The notes under the pieces were generated by a model. That model saw nothing but the letters and a program-made list of their open reading frames with translations. It made no database searches and was not told the origin of the DNA. DNA of 20,920 nucleotides from an uncultured Gammaproteobacteria bacterium (GTDB lineage Bacteria > Pseudomonadota > Gammaproteobacteria > Pseudomonadales > Azotimanducaceae_A): contig CAJWZG010000017.1 in assembly GCA_913049565.1 (NCBI GenBank), forward strand, positions 1-20,920. The letters run 5' to 3'. Of this stretch, positions 7,472-15,315 are shown one piece after another. Position numbers and translations under genes: made by a program. Position 1 is the first letter of the stretch, and each line of letters begins with the position of its first letter.

Positions 7472-9139
7472 TCAGCGATGAATCGGTTTGTACTGAACCC
7501 GTGTCGGTTGAGCATCACCTAAACGCCTCTTGCGATCCGCCTCATACTCAGTGTAGTTGCCCTCGAAAAACGTTACGTCGCTATCGCCAGTAAAAGCAAT
7601 GATATGTGTGGCAATGCGATCTAAAAACCAGCGGTCGTGTGAAATCACCAGCGCCGTGCCCGCATAGCTGAGCAGTGCTTCTTCTAAGGCTCGAAGGGTT
7701 TCCACGTCTAGATCGTTAGTCGGCTCGTCCAACAACAGCACGTTCGCGCCTCGCCGAAGCAGTTTGGCCAGATGCACTCGATTGCGCTCGCCGCCTGACA
7801 GAGTGCCAACAAATTTCTGTTGATCAGTGCCTTTGAAGTTAAAGCGCCCACAATACTGACGGCTGGCGATCTCATGCTTACCGATGCGCATAATGTCGAG
7901 ACCATCAGATACTTCTTCCCAGACCGTCTTGTCATCGGCGAGGGTGTCTCGGCTTTGGTCGACATAGGCTAAATCGACGGTTGAACCTTTATCGATAGAG
8001 CCGCTGTCAGGTGTCTCCTGCCCGGTCAGCATCTTGAAGAAGGTAGATTTACCGGCTCCATTGCCGCCAATAATACCTACGATCGCTCCGCGCGGGATGA
8101 TCGCACTGAAGTCGTCTATCAATAGCCGCTCCCCAAACCCTTTGGAAAGATTGTTTATCTCAATGACTTTCTCGCCAAGGCGTTCGCCGGTGGGAATAAA
8201 CAGCTCGGTGGTTTCGCGTCGAACCTCGCTTTCCTCAGCAACCAGCTCGTCGAAGCGTGCCATGCGAGATTTGCTTTTTGCCTGCCGCGCCTTCGGGTTC
8301 GAGCGCACCCACTCCAGTTCTGATTTGATCGTCCGTTGACGCGCTTCGTCCGTGGAAGCTTCTTGTTCAAGCCGTTTCTCTTTGGCCTCCAGCCAAGTGG
8401 AGTAATTGCCTTCGTAAGGTAGCCCCCGGCCACGGTCAAGCTCGAGGATCCAACTGGCAACGTTATCGAGAAAGTAGCGATCGTGGGTGACTGCCACAAC
8501 AGTTCCTGGATATTCGTCAAGAAAGCGTTCCAACCAAGAAACGCTCTCGGCATCGAGGTGGTTGGTAGGTTCGTCTAGCAACAGCATGTCGGGCTTGGAC
8601 AGCAGTAGCGCGCATAGCGCCACCCGACGACGTTCCCCGCCTGACAAGCTGTTCACGGGAACGTCCCAAGCGGGCAGGCGCAGAGCGTCAGCTGCGATAT
8701 CTAGCGTCCGGTCGATTTCCCAGCCGTCTACTGCATCGATTTGGGTTGCAAGATCACCCTGTCGTTCAAGCAGGCGAGTCATCTCATCGTCGTCCATAGG
8801 TTCTGCAAAACGCTCGGAGATATCGTTGTACTCATTCAGAATAGACATAATCTCGGCCACGCCAAGCTCAACGTTGCCTCGAACATCAAGGTCGTCATCT
8901 AGCGCCGGTTCCTGTGGCAAATAACCTACCCGAATGTCTTTCTGCGCCCGCGCCTCGCCGTCTATTTCGGTGTCCTGACCCGCCATAATGCGCAAGAGAC
9001 TGGATTTACCTGAGCCGTTTAAACCTAAAACGCCTATTTTTGCACCCGGAAAAAAGGATAGGTTGATGTTTTGCAAAATAGTGCGCTGCGGCGGGACGGT
9101 CTTGGTCACGCCCTGCATTGTGTAAACGTACTGAGCCAT
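7472..9139 (-). CDS. ettA: Energy-dependent translational throttle protein EttA (ABC-F)
   Basis: EttA is a cytoplasmic ABC-F ATPase that binds the ribosomal E site and gates entry into elongation according to the ATP/ADP ratio. It has no membrane segments. From the ATG at 9139 the protein has 555 residues, the same length as E. coli EttA, and opens MAQYVYTMQGVTKTVPP. The first ABC domain shows GLNGSGKSS, LSGGERRRVAL and LLLDEPTNHLD. A charged linker with ARQAKSKSRMARFDEL follows. The second ABC domain shows GGNGAGKST, LSGGERNRVHL and LLLDEPTNDLD. The C-terminus TRVQYKPIHR is EttA-like. The reading frame stays open upstream to 9649, but that part is antisense to glyA and lacks homology, so it is excluded. 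AGGA lies 8 nt before the start. Confidence 0.96.
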   Translation of the reverse strand: MAQYVYTMQGVTKTVPPQRTILQNINLSFFPGAKIGVLGLNGSGKSSLLRIMAGQDTEIDGEARAQKDIRVGYLPQEPALDDDLDVRGNVELGVAEIMSILNEYNDISERFAEPMDDDEMTRLLERQGDLATQIDAVDGWEIDRTLDIAADALRLPAWDVPVNSLSGGERRRVALCALLLSKPDMLLLDEPTNHLDAESVSWLERFLDEYPGTVVAVTHDRYFLDNVASWILELDRGRGLPYEGNYSTWLEAKEKRLEQEASTDEARQRTIKSELEWVRSNPKARQAKSKSRMARFDELVAEESEVRRETTELFIPTGERLGEKVIEINNLSKGFGERLLIDDFSAIIPRGAIVGIIGGNGAGKSTFFKMLTGQETPDSGSIDKGSTVDLAYVDQSRDTLADDKTVWEEVSDGLDIMRIGKHEIASRQYCGRFNFKGTDQQKFVGTLSGGERNRVHLAKLLRRGANVLLLDEPTNDLDVETLRALEEALLSYAGTALVISHDRWFLDRIATHIIAFTGDSDVTFFEGNYTEYEADRKRRLGDAQPTRVQYKPIHR

Positions 9140-9166
9140 AAGTTTTCCTGACTGCAAAAGCGCGAG

Positions 9167-9197
9167 ATTATACGGTGCCAAGCGGCAATTGTGTGAA
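9167..9197 (-). promoter_or_regulatory. Probable sigma-70 promoter of ettA
   Basis: On the minus strand a perfect TATAAT (9172-9167) is preceded by TTCACA (9197-9192), five of six -35 bases, at a long 19-bp spacing. Transcription from about 9160 would give a leader of about 20 nt. It lies in the 222-bp divergent gap between ettA and glyA. Confidence 0.55.
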
Positions 9198-9312
9198 GAC
9201 TCGATAGAAAAAGGCTGATGAACGACTGTATAGGGTGCGCCAAAAAGCTGATATGAGGTGAGTTTTAGCAAAAGTCGCAGTTCTTTCAGGTCGCCTAAAT
9301 CCAGTCTTGGTT

Positions 9313-9318
9313 TATACT
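9313..9318 (+). promoter_or_regulatory. Candidate -10 box of glyA
   Basis: TATACT lies 43 bp before the glyA start, in the divergent ettA-glyA gap, and matches five of six -10 bases. No convincing -35 is found at 16-18 bp spacing (the bases there read GTCGCC), so it may need an activator or may be chance. No glycine riboswitch fold was recognised in this gap. Confidence 0.3.
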
Positions 9319-9361
9319 GCGCTGGGCGACGTCCCATCAAAAAATTGCAGGTAAGAGCCCT

Positions 9362-10624
9362 ATGTTTGCAGGAACCGAGACCATTGCTGAATTCGATGCA
9401 GAGCTTGCGGAAGTCATCAGTGCAGAAACGCGCCGCCAAGAGGAACACATCGAACTGATAGCCTCCGAGAACTACGCTAGCCCGCGTTCTATGGAAGCTC
9501 AGGGTAGCGTATTGACCAACAAGTATGCGGAAGGTTACCCGGGTAAGCGCTATTACGGTGGCTGTGAATACGTCGACAAAGCCGAAGTGCTGGCCATCGA
9601 GCGCGCCAAAGCGCTCTTTGGTGCGGACTATGCCAACGTGCAACCGCATTCAGGCTCTCAAGCAAACGCGGCGGTCTATCTGGCTTTGCTTGAAGGCGGT
9701 GATACTGTGTTAGGGATGAGCCTTGCGGATGGTGGTCATCTAACCCACGGCGCCAGCGTAAATTTTTCCGGGAAGCTTTACAATCCAGTGCAATACGGCA
9801 TTAACGTTGAAACGGGTGAAGTAAACTACGACGACATTGCACGGCTCGCCCAAGAACACCAACCAAAAATGATCGTGGCAGGATTTTCTGCTTATTCACG
9901 TCGTTTAGATTGGCAGAAGTTTCGCGAGATTGCTGACTCGGTTGGCGCCTACCTGTTGGTCGACATGGCTCATGTAGCAGGTTTAGTGGCCGCTGATGAA
10001 TACCCTAATCCCGTTCCGTATGCGGATGTCGTGACCTCGACAACACACAAGACCCTCTGTGGCCCTCGTGGCGGCATCATTTTGGCTCGATCAAACCCCG
10101 AAGTGGAGAAGAAGCTTAATTCCGCGCTCTTCCCCGGCAGCCAAGGTGGACCACTGATGCATGTTATTGCTGCAAAAGCAGTAGCCTTCAAAGAGGCCAT
10201 GGGTGCCCAGTTTAAGGAATACCAAGTACAGACATTGGCAAATGCTCGCGCGATTGCACAAGGTCTGATGGACCGAGGATATTCAATCGTTTCTGGTGGC
10301 ACGGATAATCATTTGCTGTTGCTCGATCTAGTGGATAAAGACATCACAGGCAAAGCGGCCGACGCGGCATTGGGCGCTGCTAATATTACGGTGAACAAAA
10401 ACGCGGTGCCCAATGATCCCCGCTCACCCTTTGTTACGAGCGGCATACGTATCGGCTCGCCAGCGGTAACCCGAAGAGGATTCAAAGAAGCCGAGTGTCT
10501 GCTTCTCGCAGGCTGGATCGCCGACATCCTTGACGACATTGAAAATGAAGCAACTAATAAGGCAGTGCAGGCCCAAGTGCTTGAGCTTTGTTCGCGCTTC
10601 CCGGTGTATCCTAAAGGCGCTTAA
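9362..10624 (+). CDS. glyA: Serine hydroxymethyltransferase
   Basis: GlyA interconverts serine plus tetrahydrofolate with glycine plus 5,10-methylene-tetrahydrofolate, using pyridoxal phosphate, and is a main source of one-carbon units. The 420 residues match the bacterial enzyme along their whole length. The PLP lysine is Lys230 in [14 protein letters not shown]. Asp201 and His204 ([10 protein letters not shown]) are the cofactor-contacting residues. [16 protein letters not shown] and the [10 protein letters not shown] segment are the usual folate and PLP motifs. The Shine-Dalgarno (AAGAG) is weak. nrdR follows after 48 bp, so the two may share a transcript. Methylene-THF feeds thymidylate synthesis, a plausible link to nucleotide-reductase control by NrdR. 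Confidence 0.98.
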   Translation: MFAGTETIAEFDAELAEVISAETRRQEEHIELIASENYASPRSMEAQGSVLTNKYAEGYPGKRYYGGCEYVDKAEVLAIERAKALFGADYANVQPHSGSQANAAVYLALLEGGDTVLGMSLADGGHLTHGASVNFSGKLYNPVQYGINVETGEVNYDDIARLAQEHQPKMIVAGFSAYSRRLDWQKFREIADSVGAYLLVDMAHVAGLVAADEYPNPVPYADVVTSTTHKTLCGPRGGIILARSNPEVEKKLNSALFPGSQGGPLMHVIAAKAVAFKEAMGAQFKEYQVQTLANARAIAQGLMDRGYSIVSGGTDNHLLLLDLVDKDITGKAADAALGAANITVNKNAVPNDPRSPFVTSGIRIGSPAVTRRGFKEAECLLLAGWIADILDDIENEATNKAVQAQVLELCSRFPVYPKGA

Positions 10625-10631
10625 ACGTGCC

Positions 10632-10667
10632 GCAGACGGGTGCGATAACCTTGTCTGCAAGGAGACA
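10632..10667 (+). promoter_or_regulatory. Possible two-state hairpin in the nrdR translation-initiation region
   Basis: Two mutually exclusive helices are visible. Helix A pairs GCAGAC (10632-10637) with GTCTGC (10653-10658), with an inner GGT/ACC (10639-10641 with 10648-10650). Helix B pairs TGTCT (10652-10656) with AGACA (10663-10667) and holds the nrdR Shine-Dalgarno AAGGAG (10659-10664) in its loop and stem. Helix A leaves that site free and helix B buries it. No known riboswitch class was recognised. The pairing is seen in the sequence; any regulatory role is inference. Confidence 0.35.
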
Positions 10668-10672
10668 GCAAC

Positions 10673-11140
10673 ATGCATTGTCCTTTCTGCAGCGATCTTG
10701 ATACGAAGGTGATCGACTCACGGTTGGTTGCCGAAGGGGATTCTGTGCGTCGTCGTCGAGAGTGCTTAAGCTGTGGTGAGCGATTTACGACGTTTGAAAC
10801 CGCTGAACTTGTGATGCCTCATTTGATCAAACGCGACGGTCGAAGGGAGCCCTTTGACGAAGAAAAGCTGCGCTATGGTCTTGCTAAGGCGCTGGAAAAA
10901 AGGCCTGTAAGCGTTGACCAGATCGAGACATCGGTAAATCACATCAAACATAAGCTACGGTCTACTGGCGAGCGAGAGTTACCGGCGCTGCAGGTCGGTG
11001 AGGCGGTGATGATAGAACTGCGCGCGTTAGACCCCGTCGCGTACGTTCGTTTTGCTTCGGTGTATCGTGACTTTCAGGACGTCAGTGAGTTTGCGGCGGA
11101 AATTAACAAGCTGGCTACTAGCCGCAAGTTGCTGAGCTGA
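10673..11140 (+). CDS. nrdR: Transcriptional repressor NrdR
   Basis: NrdR represses ribonucleotide reductase genes by binding paired NrdR boxes when it is loaded with dATP and ATP. The 155-residue protein opens with a zinc ribbon (Cys3, Cys6, Cys31, Cys34) containing the basic DNA-contact segment SVRRRREC. An ATP-cone domain follows (about 46-136; [16 protein letters not shown] type, here [16 protein letters not shown]), ending in [14 protein letters not shown]. All are family hallmarks. AAGGAG at 10659-10664 is the ribosome-binding site and lies within a possible hairpin. ribD starts 12 bp after the stop, matching the conserved nrdR-ribD order. No nrd gene is in the window. Confidence 0.97.
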   Translation: MHCPFCSDLDTKVIDSRLVAEGDSVRRRRECLSCGERFTTFETAELVMPHLIKRDGRREPFDEEKLRYGLAKALEKRPVSVDQIETSVNHIKHKLRSTGERELPALQVGEAVMIELRALDPVAYVRFASVYRDFQDVSEFAAEINKLATSRKLLS

Positions 11141-11152
11141 GCCGGCACCCCT

Positions 11153-12265
11153 GTGACTCTTCAATCAGACCATCTTTATATTCAGGCGACCTTAGAACTC
11201 GCCGCTCGGGGCCGTCACAGCTGTGCGCCAAATCCTCCCGTAGGCTGCATTATTGCGCGTGATGGTCAGGTACTGGGTCGTGGCTACCACCGAGTTGCTG
11301 GGGAAGGGCATGCTGAGGTCAATGCCATTGCGGACGCCGGTTCTGATGTCGCGAGAGCCACGGTCTATGTCAGTTTAGAGCCCTGCGCTTTTGTTGGCCG
11401 CACGCCAGCTTGTGCACAAACGTTGATCGATGCGGGGGTTGGCAGAGTCGTCGTGGGAGTTCAAGACCCGCACCCGCAAGTGGCCGGTAAGGGCAGTCAG
11501 ATGCTGCGTGATGCTGGTATCGACGTCGAAATACTAGATTTGCCGGAGGCACACGACATGATCGCTGGGTTCAAGTCGCGTATTGTGCGCAAGCGACCGA
11601 GGGTTGTGCTGAAATCTGCAAGCAGTCTAGACGGGGCGGTGGCTCTATCTTCTGGTGAGAGTCAGTGGATTACAGGTGCGCCCGCGCGAGCAGAGGTTCA
11701 GCGTCTTCGAGCGCTGAGTGATGCAGTGATTACAGGTGTTGGCACGGTGATCGCCGACAATCCTCAGCTCACAGTGCGTGATGAGGCTCTGTTGCAGGGT
11801 AATCTCAAACAGCCTTTGCGCGTGGTCTTAGACCATAATCTCAGAGCGCCGACGGATCGTCAGATTTTTTCCGAGCGCACGTTAGTCGTTCACGGTTCAG
11901 GGGCAGACGCTGTTTATTCGTCGCCGACACGTGGTGAGGTCGAGTACCTGGCATTGCCGGATGGCACACGCAACCTAACGGTAATTCTCGAGGCGCTGGC
12001 AGCCCGCGGGTGCAACAATGTCTTGGTAGAAGCTGGCCCCAAAGTGCTTGGCAGCTTCTTGAACGCCAACCAAGATACGCCCTTATGGGACGAATGGATT
12101 TGTTTCGTTGCCCCGAAGGTTCTAGGCAGTGGTAGCCTCTCACTCGCCGAATTTACGATAACGGAACTGGCAAGCTCTGAGACTGCGGTGATAGTAGATC
12201 ACAAAATCGTTGGTGACGATTTGCAGTTGCGTTTGCATCCAGTTATCAAAACAAACGAACGCTAA
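11153..12265 (+). CDS. ribD: Bifunctional diaminohydroxyphosphoribosylaminopyrimidine deaminase / 5-amino-6-(5-phosphoribosylamino)uracil reductase
   Basis: RibD carries out steps two and three of riboflavin synthesis: zinc-dependent deamination of the pyrimidine, then NADPH-dependent reduction of the ribosyl side chain. The N-terminal deaminase domain (about 1-145) has zinc ligands His53, Cys78 and Cys87 and catalytic Glu55 (GHAEVNAI and PCAFVGRTPAC). The reductase domain (about 147-365) has RPRVVLKSASSLDG, SQWITG and NVLVEAGPKVLGSF. At 370 residues it is of normal length. The start is GTG with no clear Shine-Dalgarno. The next gene is nusB after 17 bp, so ribE, ribBA and ribH, which normally lie here, are missing. 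No FMN riboswitch precedes it. Confidence 0.96.
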   Translation: MTLQSDHLYIQATLELAARGRHSCAPNPPVGCIIARDGQVLGRGYHRVAGEGHAEVNAIADAGSDVARATVYVSLEPCAFVGRTPACAQTLIDAGVGRVVVGVQDPHPQVAGKGSQMLRDAGIDVEILDLPEAHDMIAGFKSRIVRKRPRVVLKSASSLDGAVALSSGESQWITGAPARAEVQRLRALSDAVITGVGTVIADNPQLTVRDEALLQGNLKQPLRVVLDHNLRAPTDRQIFSERTLVVHGSGADAVYSSPTRGEVEYLALPDGTRNLTVILEALAARGCNNVLVEAGPKVLGSFLNANQDTPLWDEWICFVAPKVLGSGSLSLAEFTITELASSETAVIVDHKIVGDDLQLRLHPVIKTNER

Positions 12266-12282
12266 CTCCTTTCAGGAAGCAC

Positions 12283-12750
12283 ATGTCACAGCAAAGAACA
12301 GCGCCGAAAAATAAAACCAACATGTGGGCGCGTCGCAAAGCGCGGCGTGCGCTGGTTCAGGCAGCTTACCAATGGCAGGTCAGCCAAACCGAGGTGCTGC
12401 AGTTGCGCCAAGAATTTGGCGAAAAGGCGCTGGATAAAGCCGACGCTGAATTTTTTGCCAAGATTCTGGCGCTAATGGTGAGACACGTGGACGAGCTAGA
12501 TGCGCAATTGGCGCCGTTGTTGGATCGCGCAGGCGAGCGGTTGGATGTCGTCGAGCGCGGCATCTTGCGATTGGCAGCGACGGAATTAAATCATCGGATT
12601 GATGTGCCCTACTCCGTGGTGATCAACGAATATGTTGAGTTAACCAAAACCTTTGGCGCCCAAGACGCGCACAAATATGTTAACGGTGTTCTAGATCGCT
12701 TGGCTCAGGATGTGCGCAGTTTAGAAGTGGCCGCGAATCAAGGCGGCTAG
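12283..12750 (+). CDS. nusB: Transcription antitermination factor NusB
   Basis: NusB with NusE (S10) binds boxA RNA and supports antitermination of rRNA operons. The 155 residues are mostly helical. They show the Arg-rich N-terminus (WARRKARRALVQAAYQW), the central LLDRAGERLDVVERGILRLA segment and the C-terminal VVINEYVELTKTFGAQDAHKYVNGVLD block, which are diagnostic. About 14 extra polar residues precede the usual start, but ATG at 12283 has AGGAAG just before it and no better start is visible. It sits between ribD and thiL as in relatives. thiL begins 4 bp after the stop. Confidence 0.97.
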   Translation: MSQQRTAPKNKTNMWARRKARRALVQAAYQWQVSQTEVLQLRQEFGEKALDKADAEFFAKILALMVRHVDELDAQLAPLLDRAGERLDVVERGILRLAATELNHRIDVPYSVVINEYVELTKTFGAQDAHKYVNGVLDRLAQDVRSLEVAANQGG

Positions 12751-12754
12751 TGCC

Positions 12755-13666
12755 ATGCGCGATGAGTTTGGGTTGATAGAGGCCATTGTTGAAGGTTTAG
12801 GTGATCGTTCACTAGGAGACTGGATCGCCGTCGGCCCCGGTGATGATGCGGCGGTTATTTTGCCAACAGATGGGCTAGCCCAAGTTGCGTCCATCGATAC
12901 CTTGTTGCCTAACGTGCATTTTCCCGCTGCAGCACCAGCTGAGCTGATTGGGTATCGTGCATTGATGGTGTCTTTCTCTGATCTGGCCGCGATGGGCGCA
13001 TTACCACGCTATTGTTTAGTCTCTCTCTCTATCGACGATTCGCAGATCGCCCCAGGTGCGGCTTGGGTGGTGTCGTTAGCCCGTGGTATGGCTCAGGCGG
13101 CGCGCCAGCTAGGGGTCTATGTCTGCGGTGGAAACCTCACGCGAGGCCCCCTGAACATTGCGGTCAGTGTGCATGGTGAGGTCGATTCAAGACAGATGCT
13201 GATGCGCTCGAACGGCAGTGTGGGCCAAGGCGTTTATGTGACCGGCCACTTGGGGGCGGCTGCGGCCTGTGTGCGTAGAGGGCATATGCTGCCCGCCGAT
13301 CCTGAAGCGTTGACGTATCTGCAGCGGGCCTATTACCGACCCCAGCCTCGATTCAACGCAGTCAATCCAGAGGGTGTCGTCAGGGCCGGTATCGACATTT
13401 CCGATGGGCTTTGCCAAGACCTTGCACACCTGTGCGTAGCGAGCGGTTGTGGTGCGCAGCTGGAGGCAGCGGCGATTCCCATCGCCGATGGAGCGTTGCT
13501 GGAAGATGCGCTTTATGGCGGCGATGATTATGAATTGTTGTTGACCTGTGACGTACCGATCCCAGGCGCTATGCGTATTGGCATCCTGTCCGGGAAAATG
13601 GGGTTATGGCTGGATGGCGAGCCAATCCAAGCTAAAGGCTTCGACCACTTTCGCAAGGATCCGTGA
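12755..13666 (+). CDS. thiL: Thiamine-monophosphate kinase
   Basis: ThiL phosphorylates thiamine monophosphate to the active cofactor thiamine diphosphate with ATP. The 303-residue protein shows the PurM/ThiL-like fold: DEFGLIEAIV at the start, the ATP/Mg site GPGDDAAVI (27-35), SIDTLLPNVHF, SFSDLAAMGALPRYCLVSLS (73-92), CGGNLTRGP, DISDGLCQDL and YGGDDYELL. It is slightly shorter than the E. coli enzyme (about 325 residues) but all main motifs are present. It lies 4 bp after nusB. Its stop overlaps the GTG start of pgpA (GTGA), so the three genes are probably co-translated from one mRNA. Confidence 0.96.
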   Translation: MRDEFGLIEAIVEGLGDRSLGDWIAVGPGDDAAVILPTDGLAQVASIDTLLPNVHFPAAAPAELIGYRALMVSFSDLAAMGALPRYCLVSLSIDDSQIAPGAAWVVSLARGMAQAARQLGVYVCGGNLTRGPLNIAVSVHGEVDSRQMLMRSNGSVGQGVYVTGHLGAAAACVRRGHMLPADPEALTYLQRAYYRPQPRFNAVNPEGVVRAGIDISDGLCQDLAHLCVASGCGAQLEAAAIPIADGALLEDALYGGDDYELLLTCDVPIPGAMRIGILSGKMGLWLDGEPIQAKGFDHFRKDP

Positions 13667-14154
13667 GCGCTATGCTGACCCCACAGCTGTTTTTCCAACC
13701 AACAGTACTTTGGTTGACTGCGGGCGGTCTGGGTTTCCTGCGGCCTGCGCCGGGAACTTGGGGATCCGCGGGCGCACTAATCTTTTGGTGGTTTTTTCTT
13801 GGCCCACTTAACTGGGAAGTTCAGCTTGGCATTGTGACGGCCTATTTCCTCGTGAGCTGGTGGCTGTGCAATCGATTGATTCAACAGCTAGGGATTCATG
13901 ATGAGCCGCAAATCGTTGCCGATGAAGTCGCAGGTATGTGGTTGGCCCTGATTTGGGTACCTCAAACCTTGGGCTGGGCTTTAGCCGCGTTCGTGTTGTT
14001 TCGTTTAGCCGATATTTTCAAACCCGGGCCGATCGGCGTTTTAGACCGACGCCTGCACAGTGGACTAGGCATTATGGCTGATGATCTTCTGGCGGGTGGG
14101 CTGTGTGCGCTAACAATGACGTTGGCAGAATTTGTCATGCCGCTGGTGCTTTAA
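13663..14154 (+). CDS. pgpA: Phosphatidylglycerophosphatase A
   Basis: PgpA dephosphorylates phosphatidylglycerophosphate to phosphatidylglycerol in the inner membrane. The 163-residue protein is hydrophobic, with membrane segments near 23-45, 52-70, 100-120 and the C-terminus. It carries the family motifs GFLRPAPGTWGS (about 26-37), QIVADEVAGMWLAL and DIFKPGPIGVLDRRLHSGLGIMADDLLAG. The last three acidic motifs bind Mg2+. GTG at 13663 overlaps the thiL stop; an internal ATG at 13672 is the alternative start. The stop codon directly abuts the ispA stop on the other strand, leaving no room for a separate terminator. Confidence 0.95.
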   Translation: MSAMLTPQLFFQPTVLWLTAGGLGFLRPAPGTWGSAGALIFWWFFLGPLNWEVQLGIVTAYFLVSWWLCNRLIQQLGIHDEPQIVADEVAGMWLALIWVPQTLGWALAAFVLFRLADIFKPGPIGVLDRRLHSGLGIMADDLLAGGLCALTMTLAEFVMPLVL

Positions 14155-15036
14155 TCAGTAGCGACGTTTCACGGCTTTGGTCGCTATTGCCTTCAGCAGT
14201 TCAGTTGCTAGATCCGCTTGATTCAGCAAGGCTAGAGACTCCTCCAACAAGTCGTCGGCTCGTTTTGAGGCGGCATCGAGCCCCATTAGCTTCGGAAAGG
14301 TATTTTTCTGTAGGCTTTCATCGGATCCGGCAGGCTTACCCAGAGTTGCAGAGCTCTCGGTAACATCAAGAATGTCGTCTACCACCTGAAAGGCAAGCCC
14401 AATGCGCGCGCCAAACTGGGCCAACAAGGCGAGCCGGGTGTCACCGGGGGGCACCTCGGCGCAGTAGCCGCCAACCACTAAGGACGCTTCGATCAGTGCT
14501 CCGGTTTTCGCTGCGTGTAGGGCCTCAAGCTCTGCTAGCGTCAATTCCTGCCCTTCAGCGGCAATGTCTAAGCACTGCCCTCCGGCCATGCCCGGCCAGC
14601 CGGCTGCTGTAGAAAGCAAAGTAATACAGCGTAGTCTTGCTGATTCGCTGATGTCGGACGCTTCTGCCAGTGATTGAAAGGCCAGCGAGTGCAGGCTATC
14701 ACCGGCTAAAATAGCGGTAGCTTCCCCAAAAGCGATATGTGTCGCTGGCTGACCATGCCGCAGATCATCATTGTCCATGGAAGGCAGGTCGTCGTGAATC
14801 AGTGAATAGGCGTGAATAAATTCAAAGCCGCAAGCAACGGGCAGGGAAGGTTTGTAAGTGCCGCTAAACGCTTCACAGGCTGCGCAGGTCATCAGTGGGC
14901 GCATACGCTTACCACCTCCTAAAACAGCATGCCTCATGGCGCCTATCATGGGTTGCGCGATAGCGGAGTTTGTCGGCAGTAGCTTGTCGAGGGTCGAAGC
15001 AATCGATGCCTTGACGAGGGCAAACGAATCGCTCAT
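14155..15036 (-). CDS. ispA: (2E,6E)-farnesyl diphosphate synthase (geranyltranstransferase)
   Basis: IspA condenses isopentenyl diphosphate with dimethylallyl and geranyl diphosphate to make farnesyl diphosphate, the precursor of quinone side chains and undecaprenyl carriers. From the ATG at 15036 it has 293 residues (E. coli has 299). The first aspartate-rich motif is HDDLPSMDNDD (81-91) and the second is VVDDILD (218-224). GGGKRMRP (40-47) binds the diphosphate. The frame is open further upstream, but that part is the overlapping end of xseB. The start overlaps the xseB stop by 4 bp (ATGA). dxs, which usually follows, is absent; the gene ends against pgpA. Confidence 0.96.
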   Translation of the reverse strand: MSDSFALVKASIASTLDKLLPTNSAIAQPMIGAMRHAVLGGGKRMRPLMTCAACEAFSGTYKPSLPVACGFEFIHAYSLIHDDLPSMDNDDLRHGQPATHIAFGEATAILAGDSLHSLAFQSLAEASDISESARLRCITLLSTAAGWPGMAGGQCLDIAAEGQELTLAELEALHAAKTGALIEASLVVGGYCAEVPPGDTRLALLAQFGARIGLAFQVVDDILDVTESSATLGKPAGSDESLQKNTFPKLMGLDAASKRADDLLEESLALLNQADLATELLKAIATKAVKRRY

Positions 15037-15278
15037 GAATTTTCTGGGTGCAGGTCTTCCAAGGTGCCCGACTCGGTCAGGATTTTGATACGCAGCTCGG
15101 CCTGACTCAATGCTTCTTGGCACCGGCGGGTGAGCATGACACCGCGCTCAAAGGCTTTGAGAGAGTCATCTAGGCTCAAATCGCCCCCCTCCATTTGTGC
15201 GACCAAGGCTTCAAGTTCTGCCATTGCTTCTTCAAAGCTAGAGGTTTCAGCGTCGCTTGTATCGTTGTTTTTGCTCAT
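15033..15278 (-). CDS. xseB: Exodeoxyribonuclease VII small subunit
   Basis: XseB is the small subunit of ExoVII, which degrades single-stranded DNA; several copies coat each XseA. The 81-residue protein matches the family: an acidic flexible start, then SSFEEAMAELEALVAQMEGGDLSLDDSLKAFERG and the C-terminal LTRRCQEALSQAELRIKIL helix. It overlaps ispA by 4 bp in the conserved xseB-ispA arrangement. The start has no clear Shine-Dalgarno. It lies only 37 bp after the carboxylesterase gene on the same strand, so either a promoter is packed in that gap or within the esterase gene, or xseB-ispA is read through from upstream. xseA is not in the window. Confidence 0.94.
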   Translation of the reverse strand: MSKNNDTSDAETSSFEEAMAELEALVAQMEGGDLSLDDSLKAFERGVMLTRRCQEALSQAELRIKILTESGTLEDLHPENS

Positions 15279-15315
15279 AACTGAAGTTTACAGGGCTGTG
15301 TGTCAGTTGAAAGGC

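Noticed and set aside
9140..9649. Open frame extending the ettA gene upstream by 170 codons
   Set aside because: It is antisense to the start of glyA, crosses the divergent promoter region and has no EttA similarity. The 555-residue protein from 9139 matches the family length exactly.
11141..11152. FMN riboswitch before ribD
   Set aside because: Only 12 bp separate nrdR from ribD and no riboswitch-like fold can fit there.
15037..15123. Longer ispA start upstream of 15036
   Set aside because: The extra residues are the xseB 3' end in another frame. The ATG at 15036 gives the normal IspA N-terminus and the conserved ATGA overlap.
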